From the NCBI GenBank assembly GCA_017963875.1, contig JAGCTA010000448.1, forward strand, positions 1-5,886: a stretch of DNA of 5,886 bases, given 5' to 3'. This document shows positions 1 to 5,445 of the stretch, piece by piece. Within the stretch, counting starts at the first letter, position 1, and every line of letters starts with the position of its first letter. A program made the translations under genes and the position numbers. Below the pieces are notes generated by a model, which made no database searches, had not been told where the DNA came from, and saw only the letters and a program-made list of their open reading frames with translations. This stretch comes from Victivallales bacterium (lineage in GTDB: Bacteria; Verrucomicrobiota; Lentisphaeria; Oligosphaerales; Oligosphaeraceae).

Positions 1-2073
1 CACCGCTTTGGTATTCTTGTCAACGTGGACGAAATAGTTCCCCCAGTGACGGTCGCCCTGCCCTGTGATGAGGTCGAGCGACATCAACTTGTTGAGTTTC
101 TTGGCTATCGCGCCTTGTATCTTCGTCCGCACCGTGCCGTTCACGATCTTGCGCATGTCCGCTGGCGCGATGCCATCGTCGCCTTGTACTTGCTTCTCCC
201 TGAAAGCATGGGCGGAGTATCCCTTGGCCTTCTCCATGAAAACGCCGAACTGCCCGTCGTGGCTGCCGACCGAATACTTGACGACAACGTCCTCGCAGCC
301 GAACGCCTTTGCGGTGTCCTGTGTGGCGAGATTCAGGTTCGCCGTCTTCTGCTTGCCCTCGTAGGCACCGTTCTCGCCAAGCATGATTTCGCCCAGGCCG
401 ATGCGACTGTCGAGTTCGGGCTTGAACACGAGTTCCCCACCTGACTTCGTCGTTAGCAGGTAGGTCTTTCCCCCAGCCCCAGCCCCCAGCGGCCTCGTGC
501 TGACGATGTTCGACTCCTCCGTGACGGGATCGACATCCTCTGGCTTGAACCCGAGCGCCTTCGCCTCGACAACGTTCGAAAGCCCCTTCTCGCCGAGCAT
601 GATCCTGCGCACGTCGCTCGTCGCGATTCCGAACTCCGCGTCGTCGTTCATCAATTTCGCGGTCGATGCCATCATCTCCTTGAACTGCGCCTTGACGATA
701 TGGAGCCCGCCCAGCGTCTTCGCGATATCCTTCGCGACGAAGGGATCCACGCCAAGTTGCGGCAGTCTGTTTTCGAGGTTGTCGAACAGGTCCTGCTTGA
801 ATTTGGCGATGCACGCGTCGATCGTGGCATCGAACTCTTTCATCGACTTCTGGCCCGTTGCGAAGTTGCGAAGCGTCCTGACAAGTTCGTTTCTCCGCAT
901 CATCAGTTCGGTCAGGACGGAATCGGAGCCATTGCTACTCAACACAGCATTCCCTCTGGCATCCACGGGGGAAAGGCTCGTTTCGACCTCCAGCAGGAAC
1001 GCCTCGCGCGCCTTGTACACGGCGGTGCTTTTTGCGCGGGCGATCAATTTCGCGGCATCGTCGAGAACCTTCTCCATCCCCGCGAGGAGGGACTTGTCAA
1101 CTTCGGTGCGCGTGACGTACGTGTTGCCGTCCTTGCCTGCGTGCGTGACCTCGATTCCGTTCGCGCGCACGTTCGCGATGGCGTTCCTCATCGTCGCCAT
1201 GTCGCGCAGCAGGGCGCGCAATTCATCCTTGCCCAGCACCTTGCCCCCGTCCGTCGCGAAGGCATCCAACTTCTCGGCGAGCGGACGCAACTGCGCGCCC
1301 ATCGTCTCGTTCAACTTCTCGAACGCCTCCGCAGTCCCGTGCATCAAGATCGCCTCGCGCGGCATCAGTTCCTTGAACGTCGCATTGAGCAGCGCCTTCG
1401 TCTGCGGATCGTCGGCCGCCCCTTTCACCACGTCCTTCTGGGCAAGGTCGTACATCCGAAATACCACCGAATCGATTTCCGACGCGCGCCTGTCGCACTG
1501 GAACTGCAGTTCCGTGAACTTCTCCTGCATCGCGGCATCCACCTGCGCATTTCCCGCAAGGCGGTCGTTGAACTTGCCCAGTTCCGCCGAAAGCGTCTGC
1601 TGCGCCTCAATTGCCGCCTTCACCGCCTTGGCGGCGGAGTTCAGGCCGAAAAAGCCCTTGCTCCAGACCGTTTCCCCCGTCTTCTTGTCCTGCATCAGCG
1701 CCTTGGCGAGATCCCTGCCAGAGAACTTGTCGAGTGCCTTGAGTTTTGCCGACGCGTCCTCGGCGAGGCTTTCAAGTTTTGATGCTTCCTTTTTGCTCAG
1801 CACGCCCAAATCGACAAGCGACTTGCCGACCGTCTTGACATTATCCGTGGCATCCGAGGACACCGACTTGCCCGCGGCGTTCAAGAGTAGGACATCCAGT
1901 TCCTGGACGACGCTCTTGGCGTTGGCCCTTTCCAGTGGCACGTCCCCAGGGACGGCGTCGCCTTCTGGTAGGATCGGGTTCGCGTTGCCAGTATTCTGCA
2001 CATTCGTCTCGATCGTGGGCCGAAAGTCCACGTTCACTTTGTTGAGACCGCTTAATGAATTTATACCGCTCAT
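1..2073 (-). CDS. Large protein with C-terminal atypical (PI3/4-kinase-like) kinase domain, 3'-truncated by window edge
   Basis: The minus-strand frame is open for 691 codons from the ATG at 2073-2071 to the window edge, with no stop; the true C-terminus lies outside. An in-frame TAG at 2100-2098 excludes any earlier start. Residues 1-50 are polar and rich in Ser, Asn, Thr and Gly (MSGINSLSGLNK...). Residues ~55-500 are Ala/Lys/Glu/Leu-rich and look mostly helical, with no signal peptide or membrane segment; I do not recognise this part. From ~525 it resembles atypical kinases: glycine-rich loop LGAGAGGKTYLL (529-540), VFKPE with candidate ATP-binding Lys551 (549-553), hinge-like FMEKAKG (612-618), then LMSLDLITGQGDRHWGN (663-679), whose Asp674 and Asn679 match the catalytic DRHxxN of PI3/4-kinase and HipA-like folds. 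The metal-binding Asp expected downstream is off the window. Kinase fold is likely; whether it phosphorylates protein or lipid, and whether it is a secreted effector, is inference. Its Shine-Dalgarno is weak (AGAAAGAAAAG) and its G+C is higher than in the next two genes. Confidence 0.8.
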   Translation of the reverse strand, partial: MSGINSLSGLNKVNVDFRPTIETNVQNTGNANPILPEGDAVPGDVPLERANAKSVVQELDVLLLNAAGKSVSSDATDNVKTVGKSLVDLGVLSKKEASKLESLAEDASAKLKALDKFSGRDLAKALMQDKKTGETVWSKGFFGLNSAAKAVKAAIEAQQTLSAELGKFNDRLAGNAQVDAAMQEKFTELQFQCDRRASEIDSVVFRMYDLAQKDVVKGAADDPQTKALLNATFKELMPREAILMHGTAEAFEKLNETMGAQLRPLAEKLDAFATDGGKVLGKDELRALLRDMATMRNAIANVRANGIEVTHAGKDGNTYVTRTEVDKSLLAGMEKVLDDAAKLIARAKSTAVYKAREAFLLEVETSLSPVDARGNAVLSSNGSDSVLTELMMRRNELVRTLRNFATGQKSMKEFDATIDACIAKFKQDLFDNLENRLPQLGVDPFVAKDIAKTLGGLHIVKAQFKEMMASTAKLMNDDAEFGIATSDVRRIMLGEKGLSNVVEAKALGFKPEDVDPVTEESNIVSTRPLGAGAGGKTYLLTTKSGGELVFKPELDSRIGLGEIMLGENGAYEGKQKTANLNLATQDTAKAFGCEDVVVKYSVGSHDGQFGVFMEKAKGYSAHAFREKQVQGDDGIAPADMRKIVNGTVRTKIQGAIAKKLNKLMSLDLITGQGDRHWGNYFVHVDKNTKAV

Positions 2074-2087
2074 AGTATTCTTTTCTT

Positions 2088-2143
2088 TCTGTCTTGACTA
2101 TATTTGGTTTTCTACCTTGATTACACATCTGCCTTGAATACAC
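2088..2143 (-). repeat. Three imperfect 16-bp direct repeats upstream of the kinase-like gene
   Basis: The copies lie at 2128-2143, 2111-2126 and 2088-2103. On the minus strand they read GTGTATTCAAGGCAGA, GTGTAATCAAGGTAGA and ATATAGTCAAGACAGA. The first two match at 14 of 16 positions and the third matches the first at 12 of 16. Start-to-start spacing is 17 and 23 bp. The nearest copy ends 14 bp before the start codon, so the array would lie in the 5' leader if transcription begins at the TATAAA box near 2180. It could be an operator or a leader RNA element; the function is unknown. Confidence 0.5.
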
Positions 2144-2177
2144 TTGGGAAGCAGAAAAGTTACACCTTCGGCTCCTT

Positions 2178-2183
2178 TTTATA
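2178..2183 (-). promoter_or_regulatory. Possible -10 element for the kinase-like gene
   Basis: The minus strand reads TATAAA here, five of six matches to the bacterial -10 consensus. No good -35 hexamer stands at the expected distance (the sequence there is TGATTT). If it is used, the transcript would have a leader of about 100 nt containing the three direct repeats. This is a weak prediction from the hexamer alone. Confidence 0.25.
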
Positions 2184-2310
2184 CGCATGACTGCCTATAG
2201 AAATCATTGTAAAGCACCTCTGCTTCCTCCAGCCATCCCCTAATCTACTCCGATTTCAGCGGTTTGCAATCGCACGAAGAGGCAGTCCATGATTTGTTCC
2301 AAAATGTCCA

Positions 2311-2340
2311 TTCAAAAAAAATAAAATCAAAGTATATTAT
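2311..2340 (+). promoter_or_regulatory. Possible promoter for the isomerase-like gene
   Basis: A weak -35 candidate TTCAAA (2311-2316) is followed after 16 or 18 bp by TATATT (2333-2338) or TATTAT (2335-2340) in a run of A/T. Transcription would then begin near 2345, about 33 nt before the start codon, leaving the Shine-Dalgarno inside the transcript. A perfect TATAAT at 2361-2366 lies too close to the Shine-Dalgarno to produce a normal leader. Confidence 0.35.
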
Positions 2341-2366
2341 CGAAAGCAAAGATTACAGTATATAAT

Positions 2367-2373
2367 GAGAGGA
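2367..2373 (+). promoter_or_regulatory. Ribosome binding site of the isomerase-like gene
   Basis: GAGAGGA precedes three consecutive ATG codons (2379, 2382, 2385). The AGAGG core lies 6, 9 and 12 nt from them respectively, so either the first or the second ATG may be the start. The choice changes the protein by at most two Met residues. Confidence 0.6.
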
Positions 2374-2378
2374 CTGTT

Positions 2379-3443
2379 ATGATGATGCCGATTTATCCAT
2401 TCGCTCCAAACCGGGTGCTGAGGCTTTACCTTGGCGGATATGGAATTGATCAACTTTGCGGGAAAACTCCGGCTGAAGATACCCGTTTTCCCGAAAATTG
2501 GATCGCTTCGGTAATCGAAGGCAACGGACGCGCCTATCATTCGCCTGGTCATGGAATCAGCAAAATTCTAATCGACGGTTCTCATGTGGATTTCCCCCAA
2601 TTCCTCAAAGAACATGCCGAAATGATGCTGGGATCTGCCCATACGGCAAAATTCGGCCCCATTCCAGGAGTTCTGGTCAAGTTCTTGGATTCCGCCGAAC
2701 AGTTGCCGCTGCAGATGCATCCCACTCGCACTGATGCAAAAAAATATCTCCATTCCGATTTCGGAAAAACCGAAGCGTGGATCGTGTTGTCCACACGAAA
2801 GATCAACGGACAGGAACCCTATCTGCTGGTCGGATTCAATGATAAACTGGACCGTGCACAATTCATCAGGGAGTGCCTGGACGGGAAATTCGACAAAGGC
2901 GAAACGATGCTCAACAAATTATATGTCTCGCCTGGTGATGTCATTGTCATTCGCGGCGGTTTGCCCCATGCGATCGGACCAGGAGTCACGATGGTCGAAA
3001 TCATGGAACCCAGCGACTGGGTGATCGTCCCGGAAATCAACTGCTGCGGCGTTCAACTCAGCGAAAAACAGCGTTTCATGGGCATTGATCCGGAAACTGC
3101 TGTCAATATGACTGATTTTACACCGCATACCATTGCGGAGATTCGTGAAAAATTTTCCACAGTTCGAAAACTGCTGGAAAAACAGGGAACCAGCATACTG
3201 ACCAGTCTGATCTCTCCTGAAGAATGCGAATATTTTTCAGCCTATGAACTGAAGGTGGACGGTCAATTCAGACTTACCAAACGGGATTCATTCGCTATCG
3301 GTGCGGTGGTGGAAGGCTCCCTCGACTTCGGAGGGATCACGATCAGGCAAGGCGGCAGTTTCTTCCTGCCTTATGCGACAAAAGAAGTCATGATTTCAGG
3401 TAATGGACGGGTCATCCTGATTGACCCGCCCCACGTCAAGTGA
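2379..3443 (+). CDS. Class I mannose-6-phosphate isomerase-like cupin protein (ManA-like)
   Basis: This complete 354-residue protein has the pattern of class I phosphomannose isomerases, zinc enzymes that interconvert mannose 6-phosphate and fructose 6-phosphate in the cytosol. The N-terminus (NRVLRLYLGGYGIDQLCG, 11-28; FPENWIAS, 37-44) is typical of the short bacterial branch. The zinc ligands of the family are visible: Gln112 and His114 in LPLQMHP, Glu132 in GKTEAW (129-134), and His197 in GGLPHAIGPG (193-202). The C-terminal part (about 285-350) looks like a second, degenerate cupin barrel. No signal peptide is seen. The odd point is MEPSDWVIVPE (209-219): family members normally have an Arg five residues after the Ser of the SD motif (SDNVLR in E. 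coli ManA, SDxTYR in Bacillus), but here it is Val217. Either the substrate differs or another residue compensates. The gene probably shares a pathway with the co-directional glycoside hydrolase 85 bp downstream. The fold assignment is firm; the exact reaction is less so. Confidence 0.88.
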   Translation: MMMPIYPFAPNRVLRLYLGGYGIDQLCGKTPAEDTRFPENWIASVIEGNGRAYHSPGHGISKILIDGSHVDFPQFLKEHAEMMLGSAHTAKFGPIPGVLVKFLDSAEQLPLQMHPTRTDAKKYLHSDFGKTEAWIVLSTRKINGQEPYLLVGFNDKLDRAQFIRECLDGKFDKGETMLNKLYVSPGDVIVIRGGLPHAIGPGVTMVEIMEPSDWVIVPEINCCGVQLSEKQRFMGIDPETAVNMTDFTPHTIAEIREKFSTVRKLLEKQGTSILTSLISPEECEYFSAYELKVDGQFRLTKRDSFAIGAVVEGSLDFGGITIRQGGSFFLPYATKEVMISGNGRVILIDPPHVK

Positions 3444-3528
3444 ACGAACCGATTTCCTGCCAGTTTTGTTTGGGTGAAAACCGATAGAATAAAATAATGA
3501 TTAATTATATTCAACTGGAGTATAGAAC
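3444..3528 (+). other. Spacer between isomerase-like and hydrolase genes
   Basis: These 85 bp contain no convincing terminator; the only pairing I find is GTTTT with AAAAC across nine bases, an unstable stem. The second half (3483-3512) is very A/T-rich and includes TAGAAT (3485-3490) and TATATT (3506-3511), so a separate promoter for the hydrolase is possible. Neither box has a good -35 partner. Read-through from the isomerase-like gene is equally plausible. Confidence 0.4.
3517..3520 (+). promoter_or_regulatory. Ribosome binding site of the hydrolase gene
   Basis: GGAG lies 8 nt before the ATG at 3529, a standard distance. It fixes this ATG as the start: the protein then begins only a few residues before the first barrel strand, as expected for a cytosolic enzyme without a leader. 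Confidence 0.65.
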
Positions 3529-5418
3529 ATGATTTTTGAATCTGGAACCTTGTGCCTGGGGTTCAACTACTGGGAGTCGAAACACGCCACCGACATGTGG
3601 CATTGCTGGGATCCAGAAACCATAGACAAGGATTTTGCCTTGATGGCGGCATACGGAACCCGATGGGTTCGCTGTTTTCCTTTTTGGCCAGATTTCCAGC
3701 CGATCAGATTTATGCGGTCCCCATGGAAGGGAATTATGGAAGTCCGTTTTGCTGACGGCCGGAAACTTCCAGATACTGAGGCGGGCCGCGCTGGATTGGA
3801 CGAAGTGATGCTCCAGCGTTTCGAGTGTTTCTGCAAAATTGCCGAAAAATACAAGATCAGGCTGATCGTCTGCCTGCTGACTGGCCAAATGACTTTCGGG
3901 CTGTTTGTGCCGCCCGCTTTGGAGGACATGGATCTTTATACAGACCCACGAGCCCTGAAATGGGAGGGGCTTTTTGTTCAGACTTTTGTCAATCGGATGA
4001 AGAGTCAGCCGGCAATCGGCGCATGGGAATCCGGCAATGAATCGGCATGTATGGGAAAGGTCATGTATTCCGAAACTCCAGCGTTCTGGATGAATTATAT
4101 CAACACTTTCATCCGACAGGCCGATCCTGACCGTCCTGTCATCGGCATCAATGATCCAGAATTGACCAAAGAAAATGTCTGCTGGCACATAGGAGACATG
4201 GCAGACGTCTCCGATGCGCTCACGGTCCATCCCTATCCAATGTTCGACAGAGCGCATCTAGATGAATACAACGAGATCCGCAATGTCCTGGATGCTGCGG
4301 TTCGCAATCAGATCATCGAAGACATCGGCGGCAAAGAATCCTTTATCGAGGAGACTGGAGTCCGACGGGCGACGGCAGTCGATGCGGAAAAACAGGCCGC
4401 CGCGATGCGCAACATTCTGTGGAACGCGTGGGCGGGAAATTCCCGCGCCTTCCTGTGGTGGTGCACCTTTGACCAGAGCCATCTGGATATCGCGCCTTAC
4501 GACTGGCCGCAGCCCACGCTTGAACTTGGCCTGTTCCGTGCTGATCGGACGCCTTATCCAGCAGCGAAAGTCATGCGAGATTTCAATGCGTTCCTGAAAA
4601 ATCTGCCATTCAGTAATCTTCCAGTTCAAACCAGCGATGCGGTTTGTATCTCCACCGATCCGGAAATCGCGAAAACCGCTGGGATTCTGGCTTTGATGAA
4701 TGGTGCAAAATTAAAGTTCCAACCTCCGTATAGGAAACTGGAAGATGCTCCGCTTTATATGCTTCCCTCAATCAAGGGGCGCGGCGAACTGTCCACGGGT
4801 GCATGGCTTGAACTCAAAAAGAAAGTTTATGACGGAGCCGCCCTTTATATCTCGCTTCAGGATTGTTTCCTTTCCGATTTGGAGGAGGTCTGTGGCGCGG
4901 TGATCACAGGATGTTGTGAGGAAAGCGATGACGCACGCTGCAGATTCCCCGATTTTGAATTGAAACTGCCGCGCCCGATTCGACGCAAAATGAAAATCTG
5001 CGGTGCCGAAGTCCTGGCCTCGGACCAGAACGGCGATTCTGTGTTTTTCCGTCACCAGTACGGGAAAGGAACCGTTTACACGTTTGCGCTGGAGATGGAG
5101 GAGATCATCAGCAGCAGGGCCGGGATGTACCGTTCGAACGGCTGGAAACTCTATCAGATGCTGTTTGCCGGCAAAAAACGGCTTTTGCATACCACAATTC
5201 CGCATTTGCTGGCGACTGACCATTATTTCGATGAAAAACATGCGCTCACAGTATTGCGCAATTGTTCAGCCCAAGCGGCGGAAACTGTCTGCAAACAAAA
5301 TTCCTCGTGGGAAATCAAATCGATCCATTCCGATTGTCCCGAAGTCCGATTGGAAGGTAAAAAACTGTATCTTCCTGGTAATTGCGGCGCAGTGATTGAG
5401 TTGATCAAAAAATCATAA
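3529..5418 (+). CDS. Cytosolic clan-A glycoside hydrolase (GH5/GH2/GH42-like TIM barrel) with C-terminal accessory region
   Basis: This complete 629-residue protein is predicted to be a retaining glycosidase that cleaves a beta-linked oligosaccharide inside the cell. Residues ~8-360 form the barrel. GFNYWES (11-17) is the first strand and GTRWVRCFPFWPDF (43-56) the second. AWESGNE (165-171) ends strand four, with Glu171 the likely acid/base after the conserved Asn170. TVHPYP (232-237) is the typical His-containing strand six. FIEETG (272-277) ends strand seven, with Glu275 the likely nucleophile. FLWWCTFDQ (308-316) is strand eight. Residues ~368-525 look like an alpha/beta domain of the amidotransferase-like kind seen in GH42-type enzymes (LYMLPS, GAALYISLQ, YGKGTVYTFALE). 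Residues ~565-629 look like a small beta domain. There is no signal peptide, and about 20 cysteines fit a reducing cytosol. The isomerase-like gene upstream makes a mannose-containing substrate plausible, but the family number and substrate cannot be set from sequence alone. Confidence 0.82.
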   Translation: MIFESGTLCLGFNYWESKHATDMWHCWDPETIDKDFALMAAYGTRWVRCFPFWPDFQPIRFMRSPWKGIMEVRFADGRKLPDTEAGRAGLDEVMLQRFECFCKIAEKYKIRLIVCLLTGQMTFGLFVPPALEDMDLYTDPRALKWEGLFVQTFVNRMKSQPAIGAWESGNESACMGKVMYSETPAFWMNYINTFIRQADPDRPVIGINDPELTKENVCWHIGDMADVSDALTVHPYPMFDRAHLDEYNEIRNVLDAAVRNQIIEDIGGKESFIEETGVRRATAVDAEKQAAAMRNILWNAWAGNSRAFLWWCTFDQSHLDIAPYDWPQPTLELGLFRADRTPYPAAKVMRDFNAFLKNLPFSNLPVQTSDAVCISTDPEIAKTAGILALMNGAKLKFQPPYRKLEDAPLYMLPSIKGRGELSTGAWLELKKKVYDGAALYISLQDCFLSDLEEVCGAVITGCCEESDDARCRFPDFELKLPRPIRRKMKICGAEVLASDQNGDSVFFRHQYGKGTVYTFALEMEEIISSRAGMYRSNGWKLYQMLFAGKKRLLHTTIPHLLATDHYFDEKHALTVLRNCSAQAAETVCKQNSSWEIKSIHSDCPEVRLEGKKLYLPGNCGAVIELIKKS

Positions 5419-5445
5419 GACACACAAATTGAACGCGCCCTGTCA
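5419..5445. other. Convergent 27-bp gap between hydrolase and nuclease-like genes
   Basis: Two genes end tail to tail here. I see no hairpin followed by a T-run on either strand, so termination must rely on another signal or lie inside the neighbouring coding sequence. Confidence 0.5.

Larger units (their letters stand above)
2074..2378. other. Divergent intergenic region
   Basis: This 305-bp stretch separates the divergently transcribed kinase-like and isomerase-like genes, so it must hold promoters for both. I see no credible gene, tRNA or known riboswitch in it. The side next to the kinase-like gene carries three short direct repeats and a TATAAA box on the minus strand. The side next to the isomerase gene is strongly A/T-rich (about 2311-2366) with promoter-like hexamers. 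The middle (about 2200-2300) shows nothing I can name. Confidence 0.7.

Noticed and set aside
456..487. Walker A-like match GAGAGGKT (residues 530-537 of the kinase-like protein)
   Set aside because: It fits GxxxxGK(T/S), but no Walker B follows. The downstream VFKP, FMEKAKG and GDRHWGN fit a kinase glycine loop better.
700..1782. A 360-residue plus-strand frame rich in Arg, His and Leu
   Set aside because: It overlaps the same minus-strand gene and has the Arg/His-rich composition typical of a shadow frame; no domain is visible.
497..2137. A 546-residue plus-strand reading frame antisense to the kinase-like gene
   Set aside because: Its translation is Ser/Ala/Leu-rich without recognisable motifs, as expected for the antisense of a G+C-rich gene. 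The minus-strand frame is longer, has kinase motifs and reaches the window edge.
1841..2188. A minus-strand frame starting at 2188, out of frame with the kinase-like gene
   Set aside because: It is basic and low in motifs and runs for 230 bp inside the kinase-like gene in another frame. The AAAAAGGAG at 2172-2180 lies inside this frame and not before its start.
2186..2291. Inverted repeat CATGACTGCC (2186-2195) and GGCAGTCCATG (2281-2291)
   Set aside because: The arms match except for one inserted base, but they are 85 bp apart with no supporting structure; a chance match is plausible.
3463..3481. Possible terminator hairpin GTTTT...AAAAC after the isomerase-like gene
   Set aside because: It is only a five-pair A/T-rich stem with a nine-base loop, too weak for an intrinsic terminator.
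3511..4257. A 248-residue minus-strand frame opposite the hydrolase
   Set aside because: The plus-strand hydrolase has catalytic motifs and a ribosome binding site across this stretch. The antisense frame has neither.
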